From the NCBI GenBank assembly GCA_030529845.1, contig JAUMWB010000001.1, positions 248,001 through 312,000 on the forward strand: a DNA stretch of 64,000 nucleotides, read 5' to 3'. The stretch is from Rothia sp. (in: high G+C Gram-positive bacteria). Its GTDB lineage: Bacteria; Actinomycetota; Actinomycetes; Actinomycetales; Micrococcaceae. Under the pieces are notes generated by a model, which was not told the origin of the DNA, searched no databases, and was given only the letters and a program-made list of their open reading frames with translations. Positions 1 to 9,155 of this stretch are shown here, piece after piece; position 1 is the first letter of the stretch, and each line of letters opens with the position of its first letter. The position numbers and the translations under genes were made by a program.

Positions 1-1
1 G

Positions 2-460
2 CCCGCCCGCATTTGCTGGCTGGGCTACGGTGAGCGCCACAAGGCCGGTCTCAAGTTCAACGAGATGGTGGCAAGCGGTGAGCTCTCTGCCCCCATCGCC
101 ATTGGCCGTGACCACCTGGATTCCGGTTCGGTAGCCTCCCCCTACCGCGAAACCGAGGGCATGAAGGACGGCACCGACGCGGTTGCCGACTGGCCCCTGC
201 TCAACGCCCTGGTCAATACCTCATCGGGTGCCTCCTGGGTCTCCATTCACCACGGTGGTGGCGTAGGTATGGGCCGCTCCATCCACGCGGGCCAGGTCTG
301 CATCGCCGACGGCTCTGAGCTGGCTGCTGCCAAGCTGGAGCGGGTGCTGACCAACGACCCCGGCATGGGCGTGATTCGCCACGCGGACGCCGGCTACGAG
401 TACGCCCAGCAGGTTGCCGCTGAGCGCGGGGTTCGTATTCCCATGCAGGAAAACCGCTAG
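2..460 (+). CDS. hutU: urocanate hydratase, C-terminal part (5' end outside window)
   Basis: Second enzyme of histidine degradation: urocanate plus water to imidazolonepropionate, using tightly bound NAD+. The reading frame is open from the window edge, so only the last 152 residues are visible. They begin with [13 protein letters not shown] and include the run [15 protein letters not shown], both typical of the urocanase C-terminal region. The stop is followed after two bases by the hutI start, so the genes are almost certainly co-transcribed as hutU-hutI-hutG. The start codon, the NAD-binding region and the catalytic Cys lie upstream of the window and cannot be judged. Confidence 0.95.
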   Translation, partial: PARICWLGYGERHKAGLKFNEMVASGELSAPIAIGRDHLDSGSVASPYRETEGMKDGTDAVADWPLLNALVNTSSGASWVSIHHGGGVGMGRSIHAGQVCIADGSELAAAKLERVLTNDPGMGVIRHADAGYEYAQQVAAERGVRIPMQENR

Positions 461-462
461 CC

Positions 463-1653
463 ATGACCAGCCGTCTCTTTACCAATATCGGGTCGCTCGT
501 CACCAATGACCCCACCCTGGATCGAGGGCCCCTGGGCGTGCTGGACCAGGCCGCCTTTGTGGTGGAGCAGGGCCGTATTGCCTGGGTTGGCCCTGCCAGC
601 CAGGCACCGGCGTCCGACCTCTGCGTTGATCTGGGCGGGCGAGCTGTGCTGCCGGGCTTTGTGGAATCCCACTCCCACCTGGTTTTTGCCGGTGACCGCT
701 CCCACGAGTTTGCTGCCCGCATGGAGGGCAAACCGTACGAGGCCGGTGGCATCCGCACCACCATCGAGGCCACCCGGGCCGCGAGCGCAGCGGAGCTGGA
801 ACTCAATACCCGCTCGCTCATGCAGGAGTACGCCCGCGCCGGGGCAACCACGATTGAGGTAAAGACCGGCTACGGCCAGTCAGCCGAGTCTGAGCTGAAG
901 TCGGTGCAGGTTGCCGCTGCCTGCACCGACGAGGTGACCCTGCTAGCTGCCCATGTGGCTCCGCCGGAGTACCGTGATAAGCAGGACGAATACGTTCAGA
1001 TGGTGGTAGACACCATGATTCCCGAGTGCGCCCCCTATACCTCCTGGATTGATGTTTTCTGCGAGCGCGGGGCTTTTAGCGAGGACGAGTCGCGGGCAGT
1101 TCTGCAGGCAGGTATAGCTGCCGGTTTGAAGGCTCGCGTGCACGGCAACCAGCTGACCTACGGGGCTGGTGTGCAGCTGGCAGTGGAGCTGGGGGCCGCC
1201 AGTGTGGATCACGTGGTCTACCTGTCGGACGCGGACGTGGACGCCCTGGCCAACAGCTCTACGGTGGCTACGGTTCTCCCCGGGGCCGATTTTTCCACCC
1301 GGGGCGACTACCCCAACGCCCGCCGCCTGCTGGATGCCGGGGCCACCGTGGCCCTGGGAGCAGACTGCAACCCCGGCACCTCCTTCACCACCTCCATTCC
1401 CTTCTGCATCGCCCTGGCCGTGCGCGATCTGCACATGAGCCCGGACGAAGCTATCTGGGCGGCAACCGCCGGGGGAGCAGCCGCCCTGGGTCGCACCGAC
1501 ATCGGGGCTCTGACCGTGGGAGCCCGCGCCGACGTCCTGGCCCTGGACGCCCCCAACCACCTGCACCTGGCCTACCGCCCCGGCGTGCCCCTGGTCGCTG
1601 GCGTCTGGAAGGACGGCCAGAGCATCGTACCCCTGCCCGAGGAGGACATCTAG
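463..1653 (+). CDS. hutI: imidazolonepropionase
   Basis: Third step of histidine degradation: hydrolyses 4-imidazolone-5-propionate to N-formimidoyl-L-glutamate in the cytosol. The 396-residue protein is an amidohydrolase-superfamily TIM barrel of normal family length. The first metal-binding motif is visible as GFVESHSHLVFAGDR, followed by the internal KTGYGQS run, AAHVAPPEY, and a late metal/catalytic segment around ALGADCNPGTSFT. The ATG lies two bases after the hutU stop, and the hutG GTG start overlaps its stop by one base, so translational coupling is likely. No defects seen. Confidence 0.96.
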   Translation: MTSRLFTNIGSLVTNDPTLDRGPLGVLDQAAFVVEQGRIAWVGPASQAPASDLCVDLGGRAVLPGFVESHSHLVFAGDRSHEFAARMEGKPYEAGGIRTTIEATRAASAAELELNTRSLMQEYARAGATTIEVKTGYGQSAESELKSVQVAAACTDEVTLLAAHVAPPEYRDKQDEYVQMVVDTMIPECAPYTSWIDVFCERGAFSEDESRAVLQAGIAAGLKARVHGNQLTYGAGVQLAVELGAASVDHVVYLSDADVDALANSSTVATVLPGADFSTRGDYPNARRLLDAGATVALGADCNPGTSFTTSIPFCIALAVRDLHMSPDEAIWAATAGGAAALGRTDIGALTVGARADVLALDAPNHLHLAYRPGVPLVAGVWKDGQSIVPLPEEDI

Positions 1654-2660
1654 TGATACAGGCTTTTACCGACAGGCAGGCCCCGACCTGGAGCGGACGC
1701 GACGACGGCCCCGGTGCCGAGCACCGCAGGCTCTTCCAGACGGTGCAGCCGCTTGCCCAGCTAACCCAGCGCCCGGACGCGGTCTTCGTCGGCTTTGCCT
1801 CCGACGAGGGGGTCCGCCGCAACCAGGGGCGCACTGGCGCAGCAGAAGGCCCCACCGCCCTGCGCTCAGCCCTGGGAACCCTGGCCCTGGCTCAGGGAAC
1901 CACCGGTAACCGCCGCACCGACCTGGTCCTTGGCGATGCCGGTGACGTTGTCGTTACCAACCGCGACCTGGTAGGAGGCCACCGCAGACTATCGGAGGCC
2001 GTCACCGCCATCATCGACGCGGGCTCCCTGCCGGTGGTCCTCGGCGGCGGGCACGAAGTTGCCTACGGCACCTACCTGGGGCTGGCAGCGTCCGCCCGCA
2101 GAAGAAACCACCGGGGGCAGGGTAGGGCCGCCCGCATCGGCATCCTAAATTTGGACGCCCACTTCGACCTGCGCCAAGCGGACGAACCCACCAGCGGAAC
2201 CCCCTTCAGCCAAGCGCTCGCCGAAGAAGAATGGGCAGGCACCGACCTCACCTACGCGGTCGTGGGTATCTCCGAAGCCGCCAACACCCAGGTGCTCTTC
2301 GATGCCGCAGACCGCGCCCGCGTGCACTACCTGCTCGATGAAGAAACCCACTGGGGCAACCTACAGGCCATCGACAAGTTCATCGAAGTCTTCACCGCAA
2401 ACGTTGACCTGATCTACCTGACCCTGGACCTAGACGTGCTCCCGGCAGCCGTTGCCCCCGGCGTCAGCGCCCCGGCTGCTCTCGGGGTCGATACAGCCAT
2501 CATCAACCGCATCATGGGTAAGGTTGCTGCCTCAGGTAAGCTAGCCGCCTTCGACGTGGCCGAACTCAACCCCTCCCTCGACATCGACGGGCGCACCGCC
2601 AAAACCGCCGCCCGCCTGATACACACCGTCCTGACCCGGCACACGCCTTTTCCGGAGTAA
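1653..2660 (+). CDS. hutG: formimidoylglutamase
   Basis: Hydrolyses N-formimidoyl-L-glutamate to glutamate and formamide, the last step of the four-enzyme hut route. It is a ureohydrolase (arginase/agmatinase fold, 335 aa). Mn2+-ligand motifs are present in order: GGGHEVAYG, NLDAHFDLR and LTLDLDVLPAAVAPGVSAPA. The GTG start shares a base with the hutI TAG stop. A ureohydrolase inside a hut cluster is best read as HutG rather than arginase or agmatinase. A 97-bp inverted repeat separates it from hutH, so hutH may be transcribed separately. Confidence 0.92.
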   Translation: MIQAFTDRQAPTWSGRDDGPGAEHRRLFQTVQPLAQLTQRPDAVFVGFASDEGVRRNQGRTGAAEGPTALRSALGTLALAQGTTGNRRTDLVLGDAGDVVVTNRDLVGGHRRLSEAVTAIIDAGSLPVVLGGGHEVAYGTYLGLAASARRRNHRGQGRAARIGILNLDAHFDLRQADEPTSGTPFSQALAEEEWAGTDLTYAVVGISEAANTQVLFDAADRARVHYLLDEETHWGNLQAIDKFIEVFTANVDLIYLTLDLDVLPAAVAPGVSAPAALGVDTAIINRIMGKVAASGKLAAFDVAELNPSLDIDGRTAKTAARLIHTVLTRHTPFPE

Positions 2661-2675
2661 AACTCTATAGGTTCT

Positions 2676-2772
2676 GCAGGCTCGCGCTCGCTGCCGACCC
2701 TCTCGCTGGTTCGCTGACGCTCACAAGCGATTCACGCCAGCCGCCGAGCCAGCAGCTTCGCTGCGAGCCTGC
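2676..2772. repeat. palindromic ~100-bp repeat, copy 1
   Basis: Lies between hutG and hutH. The ends are a perfect 10-bp inverted repeat (GCAGGCTCGC at 2676-2685, its complement at 2763-2772), and the inside is rich in short GC-rich self-complementary pieces. The reverse complement of 47283-47393 matches it clearly, sharing the core pieces GACCCTCTCGC, GGTTCGCT and GATTCACGCCAGCC with small indels. It looks like a dispersed REP/MITE-type element. No target duplication is evident. Confidence 0.7.
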
Positions 2773-2803
2773 CTCACCTCGTACACTTTCAAAGGAGAAA
2801 ACC

Positions 2804-4345
2804 ATGACCACAACCGTCACCGTAGGCATTGGGCCCGTGAGCTTTGCCGACCTCATCGCTGTTGCCCGCCACGGCGCAGCCGTCACCATCAGCGACGAAG
2901 CCCTGGCTGAAATCGAAAAATCCAGCCAGCGCATCCGCGATCTCGCCAACTCAGACACCCCCGTCTACGGCGTCTCCACCGGCTTTGGTGCCCTGGCCAA
3001 CAAGCACATTCCCCTGGAAATGCGTAAGGCCCTGCAACGCGGCCTGATTCGCTCCCATGCGGCAGGATCTGGCCCCGAGGTTGAAACCGAGGTCATCCGC
3101 GCCCTTATGCTCCTGCGTCTTTCAACTCTGGCAACCGGCCGCACCGGCGTCCGTCCGGTCGTAGCCCAGGCCTACGCCGATATGCTCTCAGCCGGCCTGA
3201 CCCCGGTAGTGCGCGAGTACGGTTCGCTGGGCTGCTCCGGCGACCTGGCGCCCCTGTCCCACTGCGCCCTGGCCATCATTGGTGAGGGCCAGGTGCGGGA
3301 CGCCGACGGCCAGCTCTACGAGACCGCCGAGGCTTTCGAGAAGTTTGGGCTGACCGCGGTTGAACTAGCCGAAAAGGAGGGCCTGGCCCTCATTAACGGC
3401 ACCGACGGCATGCTGGGCATGCTGGTGATGGCTCTGACCGACCTGGACGCCCTGGTCAAGCTCGCCGACGTCGCTGCGGCCATGAGCGTTGAGGGACTCG
3501 CCGGTACAGACCGCGTCTTTGCCCCCGAACTGCACGAGCTGCGCCCCCACCCCGGCCAGGGGGCCGCTGCCGCCAACATGAAGAAGGTGCTGGAAGGTTC
3601 CGGCATCATCCAGCACCACGCCGAGAACGTCACCACCTACGTGCAGGACGCCTACTCCCTGCGCTGCGCACCCCAGGTCGCTGGCGCCGTGCGCGACACC
3701 ATCGAACACGCCCGCACCGTTGCCCTGCGCGAGCTAGCCTCAGCCGTCGATAACCCCGTGGTGACCCTGGACGGCCGGGTGGAATCCAACGGTAACTTCC
3801 ACGGCGCCCCGGTAGCCTATGTGCTGGACTTCCTGGCGATCGCTGTTGCCGATGCTGCCTCAATCTCGGAGCGCCGCACCGACCGCTTCCTGGATGTTGC
3901 CCGTAACCGCGGCCTGCCGCCCTTCCTCGCCGACGACCCCGGCGTGGACTCAGGCCACATGATCGCCCAGTACACCCAGGCTGCTATCGTTTCTGAGCTC
4001 AAGCGCCTGGCTGTACCTGCCTCGGCAGATTCCATTCCTTCGTCTGCCATGCAGGAGGATCACGTCTCCATGGGCTGGTCGGCTGCCCGCAAGCTACGCA
4101 AGGCAGTGGACGGGCTCACCCGCGTCCTTGCCATCGAAATCCTCACAGCCGCCCGCGGTATCGACCTGCGCGCCCCGCAGACCCCCGCCCCGGCAACCGC
4201 CGCTGTGATTGAGCGCCTGCGTAAGAACGTTGCTGGCCCCGGACCCGACCGCTTCCTCTCACCCGAAATTGAGCAGACCGTTCAGCTGGTCGCCAGCGGC
4301 GAGCTGCTGGCAGCGGCTGAAAGCGTCACCGGACGCCTCGCCTAG
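2804..4345 (+). CDS. hutH: histidine ammonia-lyase
   Basis: First step of histidine degradation: deaminates L-histidine to urocanate with the self-made MIO cofactor. The 513-aa protein has the usual family length and motifs (VYGVSTGFGALA near the N-terminus; FHGAPVAYVLDFLAIA and SSAMQEDHVSMGW later). The cofactor triad, normally Ala-Ser-Gly, reads Cys144-Ser145-Gly146 within GSLGCSGDLAPLSH. The serine and glycine are kept, so MIO formation is still plausible. The ATG is preceded by AAAGGAG at good spacing. It follows hutUIG but is set apart by a 143-bp gap with a palindromic repeat, so separate transcription is possible. Confidence 0.97.
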   Translation: MTTTVTVGIGPVSFADLIAVARHGAAVTISDEALAEIEKSSQRIRDLANSDTPVYGVSTGFGALANKHIPLEMRKALQRGLIRSHAAGSGPEVETEVIRALMLLRLSTLATGRTGVRPVVAQAYADMLSAGLTPVVREYGSLGCSGDLAPLSHCALAIIGEGQVRDADGQLYETAEAFEKFGLTAVELAEKEGLALINGTDGMLGMLVMALTDLDALVKLADVAAAMSVEGLAGTDRVFAPELHELRPHPGQGAAAANMKKVLEGSGIIQHHAENVTTYVQDAYSLRCAPQVAGAVRDTIEHARTVALRELASAVDNPVVTLDGRVESNGNFHGAPVAYVLDFLAIAVADAASISERRTDRFLDVARNRGLPPFLADDPGVDSGHMIAQYTQAAIVSELKRLAVPASADSIPSSAMQEDHVSMGWSAARKLRKAVDGLTRVLAIEILTAARGIDLRAPQTPAPATAAVIERLRKNVAGPGPDRFLSPEIEQTVQLVASGELLAAAESVTGRLA

Positions 4346-4370
4346 TGCCCTGCCTCAAGGAAATAAAAAG

Positions 4371-4438
4371 GCACACGGGTGCCTAAACTGGGCCAAAGAG
4401 CCCCCAATCTTCTAAGATAGAGATAAGCACCCGTGTGC
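4371..4438. promoter_or_regulatory. 12-bp inverted repeat around a probable promoter
   Basis: GCACACGGGTGC at 4371-4382 is repeated as its exact complement at 4427-4438, 44 nt apart, between hutH and the small membrane protein at 4492. A TAAGAT box (4413-4418) inside the spacer could be the -10 of that gene; no good -35 is seen. The repeat could be an operator pair or an RNA stem; the sequence does not decide. Confidence 0.4.
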
Positions 4439-4491
4439 TCGGCACCCCATACACCGGCAAGCGCACGCCCACACACTACAAGGAGACTCAC

Positions 4492-4740
4492 ATGGCACAG
4501 CAGACCGTTGAGATGGTCCCCGACCTGCCCTACAACAACCACGGCAACACCACCGCCTCATGGGCCATGGTTATCATCATGATTGTCGGCTCAATCATCG
4601 GCGCCGTTGGTTTCAGCATCTCAAACACCCCCATCTTCGTGGTCGGCGTTGCCATCATCGCCATCGGCGTTGTTGCCGGTATCGTGCTCCGCTCAGCAGG
4701 CTACGGCCAGGGTGGCAAGCACACCAAGTACCACCACTAA
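4492..4740 (+). CDS. small two-TM membrane protein of HGxxPAAW type (DUF6704-like)
   Basis: An 82-residue membrane protein with a short polar N-terminus containing HGNTTASW, two hydrophobic segments (about residues 23-42 and 46-64) and a basic, histidine-rich tail ending HTKYHH. The HGN-x-x-A-x-W signature and position just before trpC match the small proteins labelled HGxxPAAW family in Actinobacteria; their function is unknown to me. The ATG at 4492 was chosen over an upstream in-frame start because AAGGAG sits seven bases before it. A strong terminator follows, so it is probably its own transcription unit. Confidence 0.8.
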   Translation: MAQQTVEMVPDLPYNNHGNTTASWAMVIIMIVGSIIGAVGFSISNTPIFVVGVAIIAIGVVAGIVLRSAGYGQGGKHTKYHH

Positions 4741-4768
4741 GACCCGAACCCACCCGGGTGAGGTGAGA

Positions 4769-4812
4769 CAAGGGGCACCCCGCACAGACGCGAGGTGCCC
4801 CTTGCCTTTTCT
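4769..4812 (+). terminator. intrinsic terminator after the small membrane protein
   Basis: Perfect 11-bp stem (CAAGGGGCACC at 4769-4779 pairs with 4794-4804), 14-nt loop, then CCTTTT. Confidence 0.85.
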
Positions 4813-4928
4813 TCACACTTGTTCTCACCCGGTGAACCTGTCTGGCAAACGTTCAGGCACCTGAGCGATACTAGAGGGGCACGACCAACCCAACCTGCGC
4901 CGTCCGCGCACCAGCACCAAGGGGCACC

Positions 4929-5756
4929 ATGACCGTACTTGATGACATCATCGTAGGCGTCCGCGAAGATCTCGAAACCCGCCGCGCCGCCCTGCCACTT
5001 GAAGAGATCAAGAAGCAGGCAGCTGCGCAGGCTCCCGCGCTTGATGCCTTGGCCGCCCTGCGCGGGGCTGAGGAGGGAAGCGTCGAAATCATTTCCGAGG
5101 TCAAACGATCCTCCCCCTCAAAGGGTGCCCTCTCAGACATTCCCGACCCTGCTGAACTGGCTGCCGCCTACCAGTCCGGGGGAGCGGCCGCTATTTCGGT
5201 ACTGACCGAAGAACGCCGCTTCAAGGGAACCCTGGCTGACCTGGACGCCGTGCGTGCCGCCGTGAATATTCCGGTGTTGCGTAAGGACTTCACCGTGGAC
5301 GAGTACCAGATTTGGGAGGCCCGCGCCCACGGAGCTGACCTGGTACTCCTCATCGTCGCCGCCCTGGACGACGCCACCCTGCGCCGCTTCCTAGACCTCA
5401 CGCATGAGCTGGGCATGAACGCCCTGGTCGAAACCCACACCCCCGAAGAAATCGAACGGGCTGTAGCTGTGGGTGCCCGCATCGTGGGGGTTAACGTGCG
5501 TAACCTCAAGACCCTTGACGTCGATAACGCCAACTTCAGCAAGCTAGCCCCCCTGCTGCCTGAGGACGCCGTCATCGTGGCTGAATCGGGCGTTGCCAGC
5601 CCCCAGGACGTCGCCGACTACGCCGCCCACGGGGCTAAGGCTGTGCTGGTGGGTGAGGCCCTCGTCAAGTCAGGTACCCCCACCGAAACCCTGCGGGACT
5701 TCCGCGCCGCCGGTAGCCAGGCCCGTCAAGCCTGGCTGGGTTCTACGTCTTCCTAA
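4929..5756 (+). CDS. trpC: indole-3-glycerol-phosphate synthase
   Basis: Fourth step of tryptophan synthesis from chorismate: closes the indole ring of CdRP to give indole-3-glycerol phosphate. A 275-aa single-domain TIM barrel. The catalytic lysine stretch [12 protein letters not shown], the second lysine in [12 protein letters not shown], the NVRNLKTL segment and the phosphate-binding end [12 protein letters not shown] are all present. It is not fused to TrpF. The ATG follows AAGGGGC at good spacing. trpB starts 95 bp downstream, so trpC-trpB-trpA probably form one unit. No tryptophan-rich leader peptide was found upstream. Confidence 0.96.
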   Translation: MTVLDDIIVGVREDLETRRAALPLEEIKKQAAAQAPALDALAALRGAEEGSVEIISEVKRSSPSKGALSDIPDPAELAAAYQSGGAAAISVLTEERRFKGTLADLDAVRAAVNIPVLRKDFTVDEYQIWEARAHGADLVLLIVAALDDATLRRFLDLTHELGMNALVETHTPEEIERAVAVGARIVGVNVRNLKTLDVDNANFSKLAPLLPEDAVIVAESGVASPQDVADYAAHGAKAVLVGEALVKSGTPTETLRDFRAAGSQARQAWLGSTSS

Positions 5757-5851
5757 CCCCGACCGTCCTTACCTCTTGTGAGCTAAAGCGGGCACCGGCG
5801 TCCGCACCTCACCCCAAAACGTTACGACCAGCCCACCGAAGGGAAACTCCC

Positions 5852-7204
5852 ATGACCGAAACCCTGGCAGAACAATTCCTGGCAGCAGGCCAGAGCCTCA
5901 AAAACGCCCCCGGCCCCTACTTCGGGCAGTACGGTGGTCGCTATATGGCAGAATCTCTCATCGCGGCCATGGATGAGCTCGAAGAAACCTTTGAAAAGGC
6001 CAAGCTTGACCCCGACTTCATCGATGAATTCCGCCGCCTTTCAGCCGAATACTCCAACCGCCCCTCCCTGCTGACCGAGGTGCCCCGTCTCTCGGCAGAA
6101 GCTGGGGGAGTGCGCTTCTTCCTCAAGCGGGAAGACCTTAACCACACCGGCTCCCATAAGATCAACAATGTCATCGGCCAGGCCCTGCTGGCCAAGCGAA
6201 TGGGCAAGACCCGCCTGATTGCCGAAACCGGCGCAGGCCAGCACGGCGTTGCCACCGCTACCGCTGCCGCCCTCTTCGGCATGGAATGTGTGGTCTACAT
6301 GGGCGAAGAGGACACCGAACGTCAGGCCCTCAACGTCGCCCGCATGCAGCTGCTGGGTGCCACCGTCATTGCCGTGCAGACCGGCTCCCGCACCCTCAAG
6401 GACGCCATCAACGAGGCCCTGCGCGACTGGGTCTCCAACGTCGACACCACCCACTACCTGCTGGGAACCGCAGCCGGTGCCCACCCCTTCCCCGCCATGG
6501 TGCGCTACTTCCACGACGCCATCGGCACCGAAGCCCGCGAACAGTTCCTTGAAGCAACAGGCACCCTGCCTACCGGCATCGCAGCCTGCGTCGGCGGCGG
6601 CTCCAACGCCATCGGCCTCTTCCACGCCTTCCTGGACGACGCCGATGTTAAGATTTTCGGCTTCGAAGCAGGCGGCGACGGAATCGACACCGACCGCCAC
6701 GCAGCCACCATCTCCCTGGGCCGCCCCGGCATGCTCCACGGGGCCATCACCTACCTCATGCAGGATGAGGACGGCCAAACCATCGAGTCCCACTCGATTT
6801 CAGCGGGCCTTGACTACCCCGGCGTCGGCCCCGAACACGCCTACCTCAACGATATTGGCCGCGTGGACTACCAGGCCGTCACTGACACCGAAGCCATGGA
6901 CGCCCTGCGCCTACTTTGCCGCACCGAAGGCATCATCCCCGCCATCGAGTCTTCCCACGCGCTCGCCGGTGCCCTGCGGGTAGCCCGCCAGTGGGCGGCA
7001 GAAGACCCCGCTACCGCGCACGAAAAGTCCATGATCGTCTGCCTCTCAGGCCGAGGGGATAAAGACATGGAAACCGCGCTCAAGTGGTTCGGCCTGGGCA
7101 AGGCCATTCCCTCCACCAGCCTCAATGTGGGCAACAAGGAAGCGGCGGCAGAGACCACCGCACAGAACGACAAGGCTATGCAGAACGAAAGCAAGGGTGC
7201 CTAA
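5852..7204 (+). CDS. trpB: tryptophan synthase beta chain
   Basis: Joins indole and L-serine to tryptophan with pyridoxal phosphate, as the beta subunit of the alpha2-beta2 complex. The 450 residues contain the PLP-lysine motif HTGSHKINN, the active-site run [13 protein letters not shown], and the phosphate-binding loop [10 protein letters not shown]. This is a TrpB1-type protein with a C-terminal extension of about 30 polar residues. The TAA stop overlaps the ATG of trpA by one base (taATG), implying coupled translation of subunits made in equal amount. The ATG is preceded by GAAGGGAAA. Confidence 0.97.
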   Translation: MTETLAEQFLAAGQSLKNAPGPYFGQYGGRYMAESLIAAMDELEETFEKAKLDPDFIDEFRRLSAEYSNRPSLLTEVPRLSAEAGGVRFFLKREDLNHTGSHKINNVIGQALLAKRMGKTRLIAETGAGQHGVATATAAALFGMECVVYMGEEDTERQALNVARMQLLGATVIAVQTGSRTLKDAINEALRDWVSNVDTTHYLLGTAAGAHPFPAMVRYFHDAIGTEAREQFLEATGTLPTGIAACVGGGSNAIGLFHAFLDDADVKIFGFEAGGDGIDTDRHAATISLGRPGMLHGAITYLMQDEDGQTIESHSISAGLDYPGVGPEHAYLNDIGRVDYQAVTDTEAMDALRLLCRTEGIIPAIESSHALAGALRVARQWAAEDPATAHEKSMIVCLSGRGDKDMETALKWFGLGKAIPSTSLNVGNKEAAAETTAQNDKAMQNESKGA

Positions 7205-8052
7205 TGAGCCACATCGATTTTCAGGACGAAACCCGCTACTCCGTGCGTCAGGGCACCTTCCCTGCCCCCAACCCCAACTCCAAGCTGGCAGCCCGCCTCG
7301 CCGAGTGTAAGGCTGAGGGCCGCGCAGCTCTGATTGGCTACCTGCCGGTGGGCTACCCCAGCGTGGACGAGTCTATCGAGGCTGCCATCGAGATGGGTAA
7401 GAACGGGGTCGATATTATCGAACTCGGCCTGCCCTACTCGGACCCGGTCATGGACGGCCCCGTGATTCAGCGCGCCACCGTTGAAGCGATTGAGAAGGGC
7501 TTCCGCACCGACGACCTCTTCCGGGCTGTGCGCGAGATTACCGCTGCCACCGACGCTGTAGTTCTGGTCATGACTTACTGGAACCCGGTGCTGCGCCGCG
7601 GTGTTGATCGCTTTGCCGAGGAGTTAGCCGCTGCCGGTGGTGCCGGTCTGATTACCCCCGACCTGGTACCCGATGAGGCCGCCGACTGGTTTGAAGCCTC
7701 AGAAAAGCACGGCCTGGACCGTATCTTCCTGGCAGCTATCTCCTCCAGCCCCGAGCGTCTTTCCATGATTTCGCAGGCTTCAAGCGGCTTTGTCTACGCT
7801 GTCTCGGTCATGGGTGTGACCGGTGCCCGATCCTCGGTCAATACTGCTGCCGAGACCCTGGTCGCTGACCTGCGGGCAGCAGGCGCTCCCGCTGCCTGCG
7901 TGGGCCTGGGCGTTTCCCAGCGTGAACACGTGGAAGAAATCGGTGCCTATGCAGATGGCGTGATTGTGGGTACCGCCCTGGTTAAGGCTCTGGCTGAGGG
8001 CGGGCCGTCCGCTGTTGGTTCCCTAACCCGCCAGCTGGCTGGCCGCGAGTAG
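7204..8052 (+). CDS. trpA: tryptophan synthase alpha chain
   Basis: Cleaves indole-3-glycerol phosphate to indole, channelled to TrpB. 282 aa from the ATG at 7204, which overlaps the trpB stop; an open frame extends 120 bp further upstream but lies inside trpB and is rejected. The motif IIELGLPYSDPVMDGPVIQ carries the catalytic Glu and Asp. The phosphate-binding end is GLGVSQREHVEEIG. There is a slightly long N-terminal tail before the barrel. lgt follows 12 bp downstream, the usual order in Micrococcales. Confidence 0.96.
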   Translation: MSHIDFQDETRYSVRQGTFPAPNPNSKLAARLAECKAEGRAALIGYLPVGYPSVDESIEAAIEMGKNGVDIIELGLPYSDPVMDGPVIQRATVEAIEKGFRTDDLFRAVREITAATDAVVLVMTYWNPVLRRGVDRFAEELAAAGGAGLITPDLVPDEAADWFEASEKHGLDRIFLAAISSSPERLSMISQASSGFVYAVSVMGVTGARSSVNTAAETLVADLRAAGAPAACVGLGVSQREHVEEIGAYADGVIVGTALVKALAEGGPSAVGSLTRQLAGRE

Positions 8053-8064
8053 GGTAGGGGTTGT

Positions 8065-8988
8065 ATGACTGCCACTGTGCTTGCCTCTATTCCTTCGCCG
8101 TCCATCTCCACTCTTGAGCTGGGCCCCCTGACCATCCACTTCTATGCCCTCTGCATACTGGCGGGTATCGCGGTCTGCATGTGGCTGACTGGCCGCCGCT
8201 GGGCTGCCTGGGGTGAAGACCCCGAACGCGTCTGGGACGTTGCCATGTGGGCCATTCCCTCGGGCATTATCGGTGCCCGCCTCTACCACGTGCTCATTAC
8301 CGACCCCGGCTCCTACTTTGGTGCTGGCGCTGACCCCCTTGATGTCTTCAAGATTTGGGAAGGCGGCATCGGTATTATGGGCGCGATTTCGGTCGGTGGC
8401 CTGGGCGCCTGGTATGCCTGCCGCCGCTACGGCATTTCGCTGGCTAAGTTCGCGGACGCCGCCGCCCCCGGCATCATGATCGCCCAGGCTATGGGCCGCT
8501 GGGGTAACTGGTTTAACCAGGAGCTCTTTGGCAAGCCCACCACCCTGCCCTGGGGCCTGGAGATTTCGGCGTCCTCACCCAACTTCCCCGACCAGTACCC
8601 GGCAGGTACCCTCTTTCACCCGACTTTTCTGTATGAGTCGCTGTGGAATCTTCTTGGTGCCGCGCTTCTGATTGCCCTGGGCCGCCGCGGTATCTTCCAG
8701 CTGGGCCAGGTTTTCTGGGCTTATGTTGTCTGGTACGGTTTCGGCCGCCTGATGATTGAGACCTTCCTGCGGATCGATACCGCTGAAATGCTGCTGGGGG
8801 TTCGTATCCACGTGTGGACTTCTGGCCTGATTATGCTGCTGGGTATCGTCATGTTCGCCGTTATGGGGTTGCGTGCCCGCAGACGCGGGGAGCTGCCCGG
8901 TGCCTATGTGGAAGGGGCTGGCGAGTCTAACGTGGACGGTCCTAGCGCGGACGAGCCCTCCCCGGCGTCCGTCCGCTCCGGCAACTAG
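8065..8988 (+). CDS. lgt: phosphatidylglycerol-prolipoprotein diacylglyceryl transferase
   Basis: Integral membrane enzyme that moves diacylglycerol from phosphatidylglycerol onto the lipobox cysteine of prolipoproteins. 307 aa with about seven membrane segments. The family signature is clear in AMGRWGNWFNQELFG, with HPTFLYESLWNL and the conserved arginine-containing WYGFGRLMIETFLR. The final 30 residues are polar and acidic, a cytoplasmic tail common in actinobacterial Lgt. It follows trpA closely and is probably in the trp transcript; this is a conserved arrangement rather than a functional tie. A hairpin repeat at 9007 ends the unit. Confidence 0.95.
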   Translation: MTATVLASIPSPSISTLELGPLTIHFYALCILAGIAVCMWLTGRRWAAWGEDPERVWDVAMWAIPSGIIGARLYHVLITDPGSYFGAGADPLDVFKIWEGGIGIMGAISVGGLGAWYACRRYGISLAKFADAAAPGIMIAQAMGRWGNWFNQELFGKPTTLPWGLEISASSPNFPDQYPAGTLFHPTFLYESLWNLLGAALLIALGRRGIFQLGQVFWAYVVWYGFGRLMIETFLRIDTAEMLLGVRIHVWTSGLIMLLGIVMFAVMGLRARRRGELPGAYVEGAGESNVDGPSADEPSPASVRSGN

Positions 8989-9006
8989 CGCACAAGCATA
9001 GAAACT

Positions 9007-9085
9007 AATCCGCATTTATTCTGAAAAGTCCGCAACTAGTTGCGGGTACATCAGAATAAGTGCGGATTACTTTTAGCCCCGGGCC
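9007..9085. repeat. 79-bp direct repeat with nested palindrome, copy 1
   Basis: Identical to 9620-9698 at 77 of 79 positions. It folds as a long hairpin: 9007-9024 pairs with 9051-9068 (one G-T), and a perfect 16-bp palindrome CCGCAACTAGTTGCGG lies inside at 9030-9045. The right part is a leftover copy of the last codons of the kinase gene that ends at 9680. It probably acts as terminator for lgt. Confidence 0.9.
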
Positions 9086-9155
9086 GGCACAAGATTGATA
9101 TGTCTACTTATCAAATGGTAGGGTGGAGGTAGTCAGTTTCACAGAGGAGGTAATC

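Noticed and set aside
943..1566. Long antisense frames opposite hutI, gltB, trpB and other GC-rich genes
   Set aside because: Typical shadow frames of high-GC coding sequence; the sense frames carry the conserved motifs.
4813..4928. trp attenuator or leader peptide before trpC
   Set aside because: No short ORF with tandem Trp codons and no terminator/antiterminator pair between the upstream gene and trpC.
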